Shown here: in pieces, positions 15,768-26,360 of the stretch
Numbering within the stretch: the stretch's first letter is position 1
How the letters are laid out: each line of letters starts with the position of its first letter
Source of the DNA: Microbacterium sp. Clip185
Lineage (GTDB): Bacteria; Actinomycetota; Actinomycetes; Actinomycetales; Microbacteriaceae
Direction: 5' to 3'
NCBI RefSeq assembly: GCF_028743715.1
Contig: NZ_CP117996.1
Coordinates: 992,001 to 1,056,000, forward strand
DNA: 64,000 bases
The notes under the pieces: model-generated
Databases searched by the model: none
Seen by the model: the letters and a program-made list of their open reading frames with translations, nothing else
Told to the model about the DNA's origin: nothing
Position numbers and translations under genes: made by a program

Positions 15768-17432
15768 ATGGATCCCGAACAGCTCTCCGCCGCCTTGCAC
15801 GCCGTCGTCGCACCGATCATCGAGGCGCGACGTCCCGGCGTCGAGGTCGCGGTGTCGGACATCGTCCTCGAGCGCCCGAAGAATCGTGACCACGGCGACT
15901 GGGCATCCAACATCGCCCTCAAGCTCGCGAAGCAGGTGGGCGCGAACCCCCGTGAGCTGGCTGCGGAGATCGCGGGGCCGCTCGGTGAGGTCGCCGGAGT
16001 CGCCTCCGTCGAGATCGCCGGTCCGGGGTTCATCAACATCCGTCTGGATGCCGCTGCCGCCGGTGCGCTCGCGCGAGTGATCGTCGAGGCGGGGGCGGCG
16101 TTCGGCTCCAACACGACCCAGCGCGGCAACTCGATCAACCTGGAGTTCGTCAGCGCGAACCCGACCGGTCCGCTCCACATCGGCCACACCCGCTGGGCTG
16201 CCCTCGGCGACGCCATCGCGCGTCTTCTGCTGGCGAGCGGCGCGACCCTCGTGCGCGAGTTCTACATCAACGACGCGGGAGCGCAGATGGAGCGCTTCGG
16301 CCGCTCCGTGCTCGCCGCAGTGAAGGGCGAGCCCGCTCCGGAGGACGGCTACGTCGGCGCCTATATCCAGGACCTCGCCGAGCGCGTGCGCACGGCGGAC
16401 TTCAACGGCGAGCCCGGCGGTGTGCTGTTCGCGTCGCCGGAGGAGCAGCTGGCTTTCACCACCGAACTCGCGTACGCCTTGCAGCTCGGTGAGATCCAGT
16501 CCTCTCTCGAGCAGTTCAACGTGCACTTCGACGTCTGGTACTCCGAGCGGGTGCTGCACGCCGGATCGCCCAGCCTCGTCGACGAGGCGGTCGAGCGCCT
16601 GCGGGAACAGGGGCACGTGTTCGAACAGGACGACGCGGTATGGGTGCGCACGACCGACTTCGGCGACGACAAAGACCGCGTGATCCGCCGCTCCAACGGC
16701 GAGTACACGTACTTCGCAGCGGATGCGGCGTACTACCTCAACAAGGGTGACCGCGGATTCGCGCACAAGATCTACCTGCTCGGCGCCGATCACCACGGCT
16801 ACGTCCACCGGCTCAAGGCCCTTGCGGGCGCGGCGGGCGATGACCCGGAGAAGGACATCGAGGTGCTGATCGGGCAGCTCGTCTCGATCAACGGCGCCCG
16901 GCTCTCCAAGCGCGCGGGCAACATCATCGAGCTCGACGACCTGCGTGCCTGGCTAGGTACCGACGCCCTGCGCTACTCGCTGGCGCGATACCCCGCCGAC
17001 TCTCCGCTCACGCTCGACCCCGAGATTCTGCAGAAGCGCACGAACGACAACCCCGTCTTCTACGTGCAGTACGCCCACGCGCGCACCCACAACGTCGCGC
17101 GCAATGCGGCTGCATCCGGAGTGGAGCGCACCGCGTTCGCGCCCGAGCTGCTCACGCACGAGACCGAGTCGGCGCTGCTGGGCGCCCTCCAGGAGTTCCC
17201 GCGACTGGTGGCCTTCGCCGCCGACCTGCGTGAACCGCACCGCATCGCCCGGTACCTGGAGGAACTCGCGGGCCTCTATCACCGCTGGTACGACAACTGC
17301 CGCGTGATCCCGCTCGGCGACGACGAGGTCACAGATCTCCACCGCACGCGCCTGTGGCTCAACGACGCGACCGGGCAGGTCCTGCGCAACGGCCTGGATC
17401 TGTTGGGTGTGAGCGCGCCCGAGCGGATGTGA
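15768..17432 (+). CDS. argS: Arginine-tRNA ligase
   Basis: A 554-residue class I aminoacyl-tRNA synthetase that charges tRNA-Arg. The HIGH motif is at 137-140 (NPTGPLHIGHTRW); the KMSKS region is the degenerate LSKRAGN near 380, as usual in ArgRS. The N-terminal tRNA-recognition domain (ArgS-N) covers about residues 1-95 and the C-terminal DALR anticodon-binding domain ends NGLDLLGVSAPERM. No ribosome site; a strong -10 lies just upstream. Two bases separate its stop from the DUF2993 gene. Confidence 0.97.
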   Translation: MDPEQLSAALHAVVAPIIEARRPGVEVAVSDIVLERPKNRDHGDWASNIALKLAKQVGANPRELAAEIAGPLGEVAGVASVEIAGPGFINIRLDAAAAGALARVIVEAGAAFGSNTTQRGNSINLEFVSANPTGPLHIGHTRWAALGDAIARLLLASGATLVREFYINDAGAQMERFGRSVLAAVKGEPAPEDGYVGAYIQDLAERVRTADFNGEPGGVLFASPEEQLAFTTELAYALQLGEIQSSLEQFNVHFDVWYSERVLHAGSPSLVDEAVERLREQGHVFEQDDAVWVRTTDFGDDKDRVIRRSNGEYTYFAADAAYYLNKGDRGFAHKIYLLGADHHGYVHRLKALAGAAGDDPEKDIEVLIGQLVSINGARLSKRAGNIIELDDLRAWLGTDALRYSLARYPADSPLTLDPEILQKRTNDNPVFYVQYAHARTHNVARNAAASGVERTAFAPELLTHETESALLGALQEFPRLVAFAADLREPHRIARYLEELAGLYHRWYDNCRVIPLGDDEVTDLHRTRLWLNDATGQVLRNGLDLLGVSAPERM

Positions 17433-17433
17433 C

Positions 17434-18243
17434 ATGAGCGAGGTGATGGGGCTGTTCGACGACCAGGACGACGCGCCCCGCACCGCGCGCCGGCGCCGCC
17501 GGTGGCCGTGGCTCGTCGCGGTGCTGGTGGTGCTGCTGCTCATCGTGGCAGCGTTCTTCGCGGGGGAGTGGGTGGCGCGCGACCTCGTCACGAAGGCCGT
17601 GAAGCAGCAGCTCGTCTCCCGGCTCGATCTCGCCGCCGACCAGCAGATCGACGTGGACATCGCCGACCCCTCTCTCCTGCTCGATCTCGCGTTGGGCGAG
17701 GTCGGCCACGTGCGTATCTCGGCCGACGACGTCACGATCGGGGATTTCACGGGTGACGTCTCGGTGACGCTGAACGACCTCGGCATCCGTGCCCCTTTCA
17801 CGCTCAGCTCCGGTGAGGCGACGGTGGCCATGAACGCCGAGCAGCTGCGTCCCCTGCTGACCGAGGCGGCACCCGTGCCCGTCGACTCTCTCACGATCGC
17901 CGAACCCGCCGTGAGCGCCTCGACGCAGCTCTCGGTGTTCGGCATCGCGATACCGGTGGGCATCGCGCTCACCCCCTCATCGGCCGACGGCCAGCTCGTG
18001 CTGACCCCGGCCTCGCTGACCGTCGCCGGAGCCGAAGTGACCGCCGACGGGTTGCGTGCGCAGTTCGGCTCGGTCGCCGACCCGGTCCTGGCCGGATACC
18101 GGGTGTGCGTCGCGCAGTATCTGCCCCGGGGCCTCACACTCAGTCAGGTGGGCGTGCAGGGCGACCGGCTCGTGGCCGACTTCGCCATCTCGGGCGATCT
18201 GCTGACGGATGCGGGTGCGCGGGAGAAGGGCAGCTGCACCTGA
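17434..18243 (+). CDS. DUF2993 (LmeA-like) membrane-anchored protein
   Basis: A 269-residue protein: basic cytoplasmic N-terminus (RTARRRRRWPW), one transmembrane helix at about 26-47, and an extracytoplasmic domain of the DUF2993 family, to which mycobacterial LmeA (mannan elongation in lipomannan) belongs. Whether this one has the same role is inference; the GT-C mannosyltransferase-like gene at 7.1 kb makes lipomannan-type glycolipids plausible in this organism. ATG 17434 overlaps the argS stop region (TGACATGAG), so translation is likely coupled. Confidence 0.75.
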   Translation: MSEVMGLFDDQDDAPRTARRRRRWPWLVAVLVVLLLIVAAFFAGEWVARDLVTKAVKQQLVSRLDLAADQQIDVDIADPSLLLDLALGEVGHVRISADDVTIGDFTGDVSVTLNDLGIRAPFTLSSGEATVAMNAEQLRPLLTEAAPVPVDSLTIAEPAVSASTQLSVFGIAIPVGIALTPSSADGQLVLTPASLTVAGAEVTADGLRAQFGSVADPVLAGYRVCVAQYLPRGLTLSQVGVQGDRLVADFAISGDLLTDAGAREKGSCT

Positions 18244-18273
18244 CGCATGGCGGGAGCGGCATAGGCGGTGCCC

Positions 18274-18279
18274 TAGACT
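18274..18279 (+). promoter_or_regulatory. Candidate -10 box of the lysA-hom-thrCB operon
   Basis: TAGACT about 82 bases upstream of the lysA GTG. The leader in between is G/C-rich with no obvious riboswitch or leader peptide. Confidence 0.4.
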
Positions 18280-18361
18280 TCAAGGGACTCGCGTCGGGTG
18301 TCGTGACGGCTCCGCCGCCGCTGAGAATCCCGCCGCCCTTCACCACCGATTGGGTCTCGTA

Positions 18362-19759
18362 GTGTCCTCCTCGCACGACCGCGCTGCCGCCGAAGAGTGG
18401 CTCCCCGTGCCGGATGACGCGAACGACCTCGCGCCCCTCGTGTGGCCCGCATCGGCCTCGCGTCGCGACGGCCGCCTGGAGATCGGGGGAATGGATGCGG
18501 GCGAGCTCGCGGCACGCTTCGGCACTCCGCTCTACGTCCTCGACGAGGACGAGGTGCGAGGTCGGGCCCGGCGCATCCTGACGGCGTTCCAGCAGGCCGC
18601 GGCCCGGCACGGAGCCGAGGCGCGCATCTACTACGCGGGCAAGGCCTTCCTGTCGGCCGCCGTCGCGCGGTGGGTGCTCGAGGAGGGGCTGCGCATCGAC
18701 GTCGCGAGCCCCGGTGAGCTGGCCGTGGCGCTGGCCGCAGGCGCCGACCCGGCGATCCTGGGCCTGCACGGCAACAACAAGTCCGCGAGCCAGTTGGCGC
18801 GGGCCGTCGAGATCGGCATCGGCACGATCATCGTCGACAGCGTCGACGAGATCGTCCGGCTCGCGTCGGTGACCGACGGCATCTCGCGCCCTCAGCCGGT
18901 GCTGATCCGCGTGAACACGGGCATCCACGCCGAGACCCACGACTTCCTCGCCACGGCGCACGAGGACCAGAAGTTCGGCTTCTCCCTCGACGGCGCCCGG
19001 GAGGCGGCGGCTCTGCTGCGCGCCATCCCCGGCGTCGAGCTCGTCGGCCTGCACTGCCACATCGGCTCCCAGATCTTCGGGTCGGACGGCTTCGCCGCAT
19101 CCGCCGAACGCCTCGTCGCCCTCCACGCGGAGCTCGGCGGTCTCGACGTCCTCAACCTCGGCGGCGGCTTCGGTATCGCCTACACGCGCGACCAGCAGCC
19201 CGCCGTGATCGAGGAGCTCGCGGATGCCATCGTGGATGCGGTCGCCGCGACCTGTGCGCGCCTGGACGTGCCGGTGCCGACGCTGGCCTTCGAGCCGGGG
19301 CGCGCCATCGTCGGAACCGCCGGTGTCACGCTGTACGAGGTCGGCACGGTCAAGCCCGTGGCTCTCGGCGACGGTGTCGTGCGCACCTACGTCAGCGTCG
19401 ACGGGGGGATGAGCGACAACGCCCGTCCGGCGCTCTACGGCGCCGACTACTCCGCCCGCATCGCCTCCCGCGTCAGCGACGCGGCTCCCGCCCTCGTGCG
19501 CGTGGTCGGCTCGCACTGCGAGTCGGGCGACATCGTCGTCAACGCCGAGTACCTCCCCGCCGACGTCGCCCCCGGCGACCTGCTCGCGGTGCCGGCCACC
19601 GGCGCCTACTGCTTCTCGCTGTCGAGCAACTACAACTACATGCCGCGGCCCCCGGTGGTCGCGGTGCGTGACGCCGAGGCCCGTGTCATCGTGCACGGCG
19701 AGACGGTCGACGACCTCCTCGCCCGCGATGCGGTCCTCGCGCAGAAAGGTGATTCATGA
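18362..19759 (+). CDS. lysA: Diaminopimelate decarboxylase
   Basis: A 465-residue PLP enzyme, fold type III, converting meso-diaminopimelate to L-lysine. The PLP lysine is K94 (YYAGKAFL), the HCHIGSQ motif lies near 230, EPGRAIVG near 312 and the active-site cysteine region HCESGDI near 386. GTG 18362 is the chosen start; the upstream in-frame extension runs through the promoter. The frame overlaps hom by ATGA. Grouping with hom, thrC and thrB puts the aspartate-family branch enzymes in one transcript. Confidence 0.97.
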   Translation: MSSSHDRAAAEEWLPVPDDANDLAPLVWPASASRRDGRLEIGGMDAGELAARFGTPLYVLDEDEVRGRARRILTAFQQAAARHGAEARIYYAGKAFLSAAVARWVLEEGLRIDVASPGELAVALAAGADPAILGLHGNNKSASQLARAVEIGIGTIIVDSVDEIVRLASVTDGISRPQPVLIRVNTGIHAETHDFLATAHEDQKFGFSLDGAREAAALLRAIPGVELVGLHCHIGSQIFGSDGFAASAERLVALHAELGGLDVLNLGGGFGIAYTRDQQPAVIEELADAIVDAVAATCARLDVPVPTLAFEPGRAIVGTAGVTLYEVGTVKPVALGDGVVRTYVSVDGGMSDNARPALYGADYSARIASRVSDAAPALVRVVGSHCESGDIVVNAEYLPADVAPGDLLAVPATGAYCFSLSSNYNYMPRPPVVAVRDAEARVIVHGETVDDLLARDAVLAQKGDS

Positions 19760-21078
19760 TCGACCATCGCCACCTCCGTGTCGCCCTGCTGGGAGCGGGC
19801 GCCGTCGGGTCGCAGGTCGCGGCTCTGCTGCTCAAGCACGGCGATGAGCTCGCCGATCGCGCTGGAGCCAGCCTCCAGCTGGCCGGGATCGCCGTGCGCG
19901 ACGTCGACGCCCCGCGCGACGTCGACCTTCCGCGGGAACTGTTCACGACCGACGCCGAGTCGCTGATCGTCGGTGCCGACATCGTGATCGAGCTCATCGG
20001 CGGCATCGAGCCTGCGAAGACCCACCTCCTGCAGGCGATCAACTCGGGCGCGGATGTCGTGACGGCCAACAAGGCGCTGCTGGCGACCTACGGCTCCGAG
20101 ATCTTCGACGCCGCCGACCAGGTCGGCGCGCAGGTCTACTACGAGGCGGCAGCGGCCGGCGCCATCCCCATCATCCGCCCGCTGCGCGACTCGCTCGCCG
20201 GCGACCGCGTGCAGCGCATCATGGGCATCGTCAACGGGACGACGAACTACATCCTCGACCGCATGGACACCGAGGGTGCGGAGTTCGCCGACGTCCTGGC
20301 GCAGGCGCAGGCGCTCGGGTACGCCGAGGCAGACCCGACCGCAGACGTCGAGGGCTACGACGCGGCGCAGAAGGCGGCCATCCTCGCGTCCCTCGCGTTC
20401 CACACGGCCGTTCCGCTCGAATCCGTCCATCGCGAGGGCATCACCGCGATCACCACCCAGATGATGGATGCGGCACGTCACGCCGGCTACGTCATCAAGC
20501 TGCTCGCGGTCTGCGAACGCTTGACCGGCCAGGACTCGCCGTCAGGTGAGGCGATCTCGGTGCGCGTCTACCCGGCCCTGGTGCCGCGCTCGCATCCTCT
20601 CGCCAGCGTCCACGGCGCCAACAACGCAGTCTTCGTCGAGGCGGAAGCAGCCGGCTCGCTCATGTTCTATGGCGCCGGCGCCGGCGGCGTGCAGACCGCA
20701 TCCGCCGTGCTGGGCGATGTCGTCTCCGCGGCGCGTCGCCATATCGCCGGCGGCGTGGGGGTGGGGGAGTCCACGCGGGCGAACCTGCCGGTCCTGCCGA
20801 TCGGCCACGCGCAGACGCGCTATCAGATCACGCTCGAGGTCAGCGACCAGGCGGGGGTCCTCGCCCACATCGCCGGCACCCTGAGCGAGGGTCACGTCTC
20901 GATCGCGACGGTCGAGCAGACAGTCATCGCCGAGGACGGCGCAGACTCGGGCCGGGCGCGCCTGGTCATCGGAACGCACAAAGCACGCGAGCAGGATCTC
21001 AGCGACACGGTCGATCGGCTCGCGGACAGCGACGTCGTCGAGCGGGTCGTCTCGGTCCTGCGGGTAGAAGGAGACTGA
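19756..21078 (+). CDS. hom: Homoserine dehydrogenase with C-terminal ACT domain
   Basis: A 440-residue enzyme reducing aspartate semialdehyde to homoserine with NAD(P)H. Residues 9-20 carry the nucleotide-binding [12 protein letters not shown], the catalytic lysine is in VTANKALL (near 107), and NGTTNYIL and [19 protein letters not shown] are family hallmarks. Residues about 350-430 are an ACT domain ([18 protein letters not shown]), expected to give feedback inhibition by threonine as in other actinobacteria. Coupled to lysA (ATGA) and one base from thrC. Confidence 0.97.
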   Translation: MIDHRHLRVALLGAGAVGSQVAALLLKHGDELADRAGASLQLAGIAVRDVDAPRDVDLPRELFTTDAESLIVGADIVIELIGGIEPAKTHLLQAINSGADVVTANKALLATYGSEIFDAADQVGAQVYYEAAAAGAIPIIRPLRDSLAGDRVQRIMGIVNGTTNYILDRMDTEGAEFADVLAQAQALGYAEADPTADVEGYDAAQKAAILASLAFHTAVPLESVHREGITAITTQMMDAARHAGYVIKLLAVCERLTGQDSPSGEAISVRVYPALVPRSHPLASVHGANNAVFVEAEAAGSLMFYGAGAGGVQTASAVLGDVVSAARRHIAGGVGVGESTRANLPVLPIGHAQTRYQITLEVSDQAGVLAHIAGTLSEGHVSIATVEQTVIAEDGADSGRARLVIGTHKAREQDLSDTVDRLADSDVVERVVSVLRVEGD

Positions 21079-21079
21079 C

Positions 21080-22165
21080 ATGGCACACCTCTGGCGCGGA
21101 GTCCTCCGCGAATACGCCGACCGCCTCGGCGTGACCGACGCCTCCACGGTGGTCACCCTCGGCGAGGGCGGCACCCCGCTCATCCCGGCACCGGCGCTGT
21201 CGCACCGCACCGGTGCCGAGGTCTGGGTCAAGTTCGAGGGCATGAACCCCACGGGCTCGTTCAAGGACCGCGGCATGACCGTCGCGCTCTCGCGCGCGGT
21301 CGAGCACGGCGCCAAGGCCGTCATCTGCGCCTCCACGGGCAACACCTCGGCATCGGCCGCCGCCTACGCCGCGCACGCCGGCATCACCGCGGCCGTGCTC
21401 GTGCCCGAGGGCAAGATCGCCATGGGCAAGCTCAGCCAGGCGGTGGCGCACGGCGGCAAGCTCATCCAGATCCGCGGCAACTTCGACGACTGCCTGGAGA
21501 TCGCGCGCGAGCTCGCCGCGAACTACCCGGTGCACCTCGTGAACTCGGTCAACCCCGACCGCATCGACGGTCAGAAGACCGCCGCTTACGAGGTCGTCTC
21601 CCAGCTCGGCGACGCCCCCGACTTCCACATCGTCCCCGTCGGCAACGCGGGCAACTACACCGCCTACACGCGCGGCTACACCGAGGAGGCCGAACGCGGC
21701 GTCTCCACCAAGGTGCCGCGGATGTTCGGACTCCAGGCCGCCGGCTCTGCGCCTCTCGTGCGCGGCGAGGTCGTGAAGAACCCCGAGACGGTCGCCAGCG
21801 CCATTCGCATCGGAAACCCCGCATCCTGGCAGTTCGCCCTCGAAGCGCGCGACGCCACGGACGGCTGGTTCGGTGCCATCGAGGACGACCGCATCCTCGC
21901 CGCGCAGAAGCTGCTGAGCGAGACGGTCGGTGTCTTCGTCGAGCCGGCCTCCGCGATCTCCGTCGCGGGCCTGCTGGATCGCGCCGAGGCCGGAGTGATC
22001 CCCGCGGGCGCCCGCGTCGTGCTCACCGTCACCGGTCACGGACTCAAGGACCCGCAGTGGGCCCTCCGCGACGCATCCGGCGGCGAGGTCGCTCCCACCG
22101 TCGTCGACAACTCCGTCTCGGAGGTCGCCTCGGTGCTGGAGCTCGCTCCCCAGGGCTCTCAGTGA
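21080..22165 (+). CDS. thrC: Threonine synthase
   Basis: A 361-residue PLP-dependent enzyme converting O-phosphohomoserine to threonine. The PLP lysine is in [11 protein letters not shown] (near 62), and [20 protein letters not shown] forms the phosphate-binding region. It is of the short class II actinobacterial type, without the long N-terminal domain of the enterobacterial enzyme. GAAGGAG precedes the ATG. Its stop overlaps the thrB start. Confidence 0.97.
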   Translation: MAHLWRGVLREYADRLGVTDASTVVTLGEGGTPLIPAPALSHRTGAEVWVKFEGMNPTGSFKDRGMTVALSRAVEHGAKAVICASTGNTSASAAAYAAHAGITAAVLVPEGKIAMGKLSQAVAHGGKLIQIRGNFDDCLEIARELAANYPVHLVNSVNPDRIDGQKTAAYEVVSQLGDAPDFHIVPVGNAGNYTAYTRGYTEEAERGVSTKVPRMFGLQAAGSAPLVRGEVVKNPETVASAIRIGNPASWQFALEARDATDGWFGAIEDDRILAAQKLLSETVGVFVEPASAISVAGLLDRAEAGVIPAGARVVLTVTGHGLKDPQWALRDASGGEVAPTVVDNSVSEVASVLELAPQGSQ

Positions 22166-23106
22166 CGGTCGCCGTGGGGCGCGCGGTGACGGTGCGCGTG
22201 CCCGCCACGAGCGCCAACCTCGGCCCGGGCTTCGACACGCTGGGTCTGGCGCTGAGCGTCTACGACGAGCTCGAGGTCGAGGCCCTCGAGCCGGGACTGC
22301 TCGAGATCGAGGTCGAAGGTGCCGGCGCCGACCAGGTGCCGCGCGATGAGTCGCACCTCGTCGTGCGCGCCATCGCGTACGCGTTCGCGGATGCGGGTCG
22401 CCCCATGCCGGGCCTGCGCCTGCGCGCGCGCAACGTCATCCCCCACGGCCGGGGCATGGGCTCATCCGGCGCCGCCGTGGTCTCCGGACTGCTGGCCGCC
22501 AAGGGACTGCTCGAGGGCGAGGTGGACCTCGACGCCGACACCCTGCTGCGACTGGCCACGGAGCTCGAGGGGCATCCCGACAACGTCGCACCCGCCCTGT
22601 TCGGCGGGCTCACGATCGCGTGGGTCGACGAGAACGGCCCGCAGCACAAGAAGCTTCTCGTGCATCGCGGTGTGTCCCCGATCGTCTTCGTGCCCGAGTT
22701 CACGATGTCGACCTCGGTCGCGCGCGGTCTGCAGCCCGACCAGTTCTCACGCGCGGATGCGGTGTTCAACGTCTCGCGCTCGGCGCTGCTGATCGCGGCC
22801 CTGACGCAGAGCCCGGAACTGCTGATGGCCGCCACAGAGGACAAACTGCACCAGAGCTATCGCGCGGCGGCGATGCCGGAGACCGATCGCCTCGTGCAGG
22901 CGCTGCGTCGCGAGGGGTTCGCCGCCGTCGTCTCCGGGGCTGGGCCCTCCGTTCTCGTGCTCGCGGACGGTCCTGGACGCCGCCTTGAGGCCGCTCAGCT
23001 CGTCGCCTCGCACGCAGACACTCCGTGGGAGGCCCTCATGCTCGCGGTCGACTTCAAGGGTGGTACAGTGAGGGACAACGCGGAGGGTGCCACGTCACTG
23101 ACGTGA
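22162..23106 (+). CDS. thrB: Homoserine kinase
   Basis: A 314-residue GHMP kinase phosphorylating homoserine. N-terminal [15 protein letters not shown] and the ATP-binding [11 protein letters not shown] (95-105) are diagnostic. GTG 22162 overlaps the thrC stop (GTGA). The order hom-thrC-thrB is the standard actinobacterial one. The gene end carries a possible promoter for rho (TACAGT at 23064-23069). Confidence 0.97.
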   Translation: MTVAVGRAVTVRVPATSANLGPGFDTLGLALSVYDELEVEALEPGLLEIEVEGAGADQVPRDESHLVVRAIAYAFADAGRPMPGLRLRARNVIPHGRGMGSSGAAVVSGLLAAKGLLEGEVDLDADTLLRLATELEGHPDNVAPALFGGLTIAWVDENGPQHKKLLVHRGVSPIVFVPEFTMSTSVARGLQPDQFSRADAVFNVSRSALLIAALTQSPELLMAATEDKLHQSYRAAAMPETDRLVQALRREGFAAVVSGAGPSVLVLADGPGRRLEAAQLVASHADTPWEALMLAVDFKGGTVRDNAEGATSLT

Positions 23107-23282
23107 ATCTGGCCTCCGTCGCAATCTGCGAACCGGCCGCGTGACCCCTGCACTCATACCCGCGACACATCCCGCGATGTCGTCGCGCGTATCCCGAGCA
23201 TGCGCTGGGTGTAGACGAATGCCTGTCTGTTGGGCCTTCTGTGCGGTCACGCGCTGACACACGTTTCATCAAGGGAGTACTC
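23064..23282 (+). promoter_or_regulatory. Candidate promoter and leader of rho
   Basis: TACAGT at 23064-23069 would start a transcript near 23076 and give rho a leader of about 200 bases. The non-coding part 23107-23282 has a weak stem (ACAT/ATGT at 23167-23180) and no recognised RNA family. Rho genes are often autoregulated through their leaders; that is only suggestive here. Confidence 0.3.
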
Positions 23283-25247
23283 GTGGAGTCCATCTCCGAG
23301 ATCCAGTCCACCGACGCCAACGTCGACGACACCGTCGCCGAGGCCGTCCCCGCCGCCGAGGCGCCCGCATCCGAGGCGTCCGCCGCGGATGCCGCCGTCG
23401 CCGAGGCCCCGGCCAAGGCGCCGCGCAAGCGCGCCCCCCGCCGCGCCAAGAGCGCCGAGGCGCCCGCCGCGGATGCCGCCGCTGCGGCCGAGGTCGCCGA
23501 GGAGGCGCCCGCCGCATCCGAGGCTCCGGCATCCGAGGCCCCCGCCGAGACCGCGCCCGCTGCCGCGGACGCAGCCGCAGACGAGGCCCCCGCCGCGAAG
23601 GCTCCGGCCAAGAAGGCTCCGCGCCGCGCCCGCAAGTCCGCTGCCGCTCCCGAGGAGACTCCGGCGGAGACGGCCACGGTCGCCGCAGAGACGACGGCTC
23701 CGGAAGCCGCAGCCGAGGTCGCGTCGACGGATGCGGCGCCGGCCGGGTCCGAGACCGCGCCCGCCGAGGCGGCCGACGCGGCACCCGCCGCCGACGCCTC
23801 CGGTGAGAGCGCCTCCAGTGCCGAGGGTGACCAGAACGCCGACGGCGAGCAGAGCGGCCGCGCCCGCAGCCGTAGCCGCAGCCGCAACCGCAACCGTCGC
23901 GAGAACGCTCAGGGCGCAGCCGGCCAGAACGGCCAGGGCAGCCAGCAGAACCAGGGCCAGAATGCCGCCGCCGTCGAAGACGACGAGCAGCAGTCCGGGC
24001 GCGGACGCCAGCGCAACAAGCGTCGCGGCCAGGGGCAGAACGACGAGTTCGAGACCGAGATCGGCGAGGACGACGTCCTCATCCCGATCGCGGGCGTGCT
24101 CGACGTGCTCGACAACTACGCGTTCGTGCGCACGACCGGCTACCTGCCGGGTGCGAGCGACGTCTACGTCTCCCTCGGCCAGGTCAAGAAGTACAACCTG
24201 CGCAAGGGCGACGCGGTGGTCGGCGCGATCAAGCAGCCGCGCGAGGGCGAGCAGTCGGGCCGCCAGAAGTACAACGCGCTGGTCAAGGTCGACGCGATCA
24301 ACGGTCTCTCCGTCGAGGATGCGGCCGAGCGCGTCGAGTTCGGCAAGCTCACCCCGCTCTACCCGCAGGAGCGTCTGCGTCTGGAGACGGCCCCCGAGAA
24401 GCTGACGCAGCGCATCATCGATCTGGTCGCTCCCATCGGCAAGGGGCAGCGCGGGCTCATCGTCGCCCCGCCCAAGGCCGGCAAGACCATCGTGCTGCAG
24501 CAGATCGCCAACGCGATCGCACACAACAACCCCGAGGTCCACCTCATGGTCGTGCTCGTCGACGAGCGTCCCGAAGAGGTCACCGACATGCAGCGCACGG
24601 TGAAGGGCGAGGTCATCGCCTCCACCTTCGACCGCCCGGCCGAAGACCACACGACGGTCGCGGAGCTCGCCATCGAACGCGCCAAGCGTCTCGTGGAACT
24701 CGGTCGCGACGTCGTCGTGCTGCTCGACTCGATCACACGCCTCGGTCGCGCCTACAACGTGTCGGCGCCGACCAGCGGTCGCGTGCTCTCCGGCGGTGTC
24801 GACGCTGCCGCCCTCTACCCGCCCAAGCGTTTCTTCGGCGCCGCGCGCAACATCGAGAACGGCGGCTCGCTGACCATTCTCGCCACGGCGCTGGTGGAGA
24901 CCGGCTCCAAGATGGACGACGTCATCTTCGAGGAGTTCAAGGGCACCGGCAACAGCGAGCTGCGGCTCAGCCGTCAGCTCGCCGACAAGCGCATCTTCCC
25001 CGCGGTCGACGTCAACGCGTCGAGCACGCGTCGCGAAGAGATGCTGCTGTCGGCCGATGAGGTCAAGATCACCTGGAAGCTCCGGCGTGCGCTGGCGGGC
25101 CTCGACCCGCAGCAGGCCCTCGAGGTCGTGCTCGGCAAGCTCAAGGAGACGTCCTCGAACGTCGAGTTCCTCGTGCAGATGCAGAAGTCCATCCCGGCTC
25201 CGGCCTCGGGTGGGCACTCGCACGGTCACGAGAACAACATCCGCTGA
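23283..25247 (+). CDS. rho: Transcription termination factor Rho with long low-complexity N-terminus
   Basis: A 654-residue hexameric RNA helicase that ends transcription. The conserved core starts near residue 265: primary RNA-binding OB fold ([33 protein letters not shown]), Walker A APPKAGKT (near 395), [13 protein letters not shown] and the Q/R loops ([21 protein letters not shown]). The first about 190 residues are Ala/Pro/Glu-rich with basic PRRA and RKS patches, then an Arg/Asn/Gln-rich stretch ([25 protein letters not shown]). Such an insert is known for actinobacterial Rho and adds RNA contacts and condensate-forming ability. I do not see the usual helical Rho-N domain. GTG 23283 has AAGGGAG five bases upstream. 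Confidence 0.96.
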   Translation: MESISEIQSTDANVDDTVAEAVPAAEAPASEASAADAAVAEAPAKAPRKRAPRRAKSAEAPAADAAAAAEVAEEAPAASEAPASEAPAETAPAAADAAADEAPAAKAPAKKAPRRARKSAAAPEETPAETATVAAETTAPEAAAEVASTDAAPAGSETAPAEAADAAPAADASGESASSAEGDQNADGEQSGRARSRSRSRNRNRRENAQGAAGQNGQGSQQNQGQNAAAVEDDEQQSGRGRQRNKRRGQGQNDEFETEIGEDDVLIPIAGVLDVLDNYAFVRTTGYLPGASDVYVSLGQVKKYNLRKGDAVVGAIKQPREGEQSGRQKYNALVKVDAINGLSVEDAAERVEFGKLTPLYPQERLRLETAPEKLTQRIIDLVAPIGKGQRGLIVAPPKAGKTIVLQQIANAIAHNNPEVHLMVVLVDERPEEVTDMQRTVKGEVIASTFDRPAEDHTTVAELAIERAKRLVELGRDVVVLLDSITRLGRAYNVSAPTSGRVLSGGVDAAALYPPKRFFGAARNIENGGSLTILATALVETGSKMDDVIFEEFKGTGNSELRLSRQLADKRIFPAVDVNASSTRREEMLLSADEVKITWKLRRALAGLDPQQALEVVLGKLKETSSNVEFLVQMQKSIPAPASGGHSHGHENNIR

Positions 25248-25258
25248 TCCCGTCGGCC

Positions 25259-26350
25259 GTGTCCGATTCCGGCATGTTCGAGTCCGTCCGCGGACTCCTC
25301 GACGAGCACAGGGCGGTCCAGGAAGAGCTCTCCGACCCCGCCCTGCACGCCGATGCCGCGCGTGCGAAGCGGGTGAACCGGCGGTATGCAGAGCTCTCCC
25401 GCATCGTCCACGCGTATGAAGCGTGGCAGGGCGCTGTCGACGACCTCGCGGCCGCCCGCGAGCTCGCGGGCGAGGACGCGGCCTTCGCCGACGAGGTGCC
25501 GGCGCTCGAAGAGCAGCGCGACGCCGCCCAGGAGCGGCTGCGGCGCCTGCTCATCCCGCGCGACCCCGACGACGCGCGTGACGTGATCATGGAGATCAAG
25601 GCAGGCGAAGGCGGCGCCGAGAGCGCACTGTTCGCGGCCGATCTGCTGCGCATGTACGTGCAGTATGCGGCGTCGCAGGGGTGGAAGACCGAGCTGCTCG
25701 AACGCAACGAGTCGGACCTGGGCGGTTACAAGGACGTCCAGGTGGCGATCAAGGGTGCCAGCACCGACCCCGCGGCCGGTGTCTGGGCGCACCTGAAGTA
25801 CGAGGGCGGTGTGCATCGTGTGCAGCGGGTGCCGGCGACCGAGTCGCAGGGCCGCATCCACACCTCGACCACCGGTGTCCTCGTCTTCCCCGAGGTCGAT
25901 GAGCCGGAGGAGATCCAGATCGATCAGAACGATCTGAAGATCGACGTCTTCCGCTCCTCCGGGCCCGGTGGCCAGTCGGTGAACACGACCGACTCCGCCG
26001 TGCGCATCACCCACGTCCCCACGGGCATCGTGGTCTCGATGCAGAACGAGAAGAGCCAGCTGCAGAACCGTGAGGCCGCGATGCGCGTGCTGCGCGCTCG
26101 CCTGCTCGCCAAGCAGCAGGAAGAGCGCGACGCGGCCGCATCCGATGCTCGACGCTCGCAGATCCGCGGGATGGATCGCTCCGAGCGCATCCGCACGTAC
26201 AACTTCCCCGAGAACCGCATCGCCGACCACCGCACCGGCTACAAGGCCTACAACCTCGATCAGGTCATGGACGGCGCCCTCGGACCGATCATCGAGTCCG
26301 CGATCGCCGCGGACGAAGAGGCACGATTGGCGGCGCTCGCGGGGGAGTGA
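25259..26350 (+). CDS. prfA: Peptide chain release factor 1
   Basis: A 363-residue class I release factor recognising UAA and UAG. The GGQ peptidyl-tRNA hydrolysis motif is in [15 protein letters not shown] (near 237), and the C-terminus has [17 protein letters not shown]. Length matches the family. GTG 25259 lies 11 bases after the rho stop, with an ATG five codons in as an alternative. In most relatives prmC follows directly; here a minus-strand block intervenes. Confidence 0.97.
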   Translation: MSDSGMFESVRGLLDEHRAVQEELSDPALHADAARAKRVNRRYAELSRIVHAYEAWQGAVDDLAAARELAGEDAAFADEVPALEEQRDAAQERLRRLLIPRDPDDARDVIMEIKAGEGGAESALFAADLLRMYVQYAASQGWKTELLERNESDLGGYKDVQVAIKGASTDPAAGVWAHLKYEGGVHRVQRVPATESQGRIHTSTTGVLVFPEVDEPEEIQIDQNDLKIDVFRSSGPGGQSVNTTDSAVRITHVPTGIVVSMQNEKSQLQNREAAMRVLRARLLAKQQEERDAAASDARRSQIRGMDRSERIRTYNFPENRIADHRTGYKAYNLDQVMDGALGPIIESAIAADEEARLAALAGE

Positions 26351-26360
26351 GCGCGACCCG

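Noticed and set aside
18244..18361. Attenuator or leader peptide before lysA-hom-thrCB
   Set aside because: No Lys, Thr or Ile codon run, and no terminator/antiterminator pair could be drawn.
23107..23282. Structured RNA or riboswitch in the rho leader
   Set aside because: Only a weak 4-bp stem is visible and no known RNA family matches by eye.
23247..25229. Long open frame opposite rho (and similar ones opposite hom, atpD, atpA, lysA)
   Set aside because: Shadow frames caused by strong G/C at third positions; composition is Arg/Val/Gly/Asp-biased, no motifs, and the sense genes are unmistakable.
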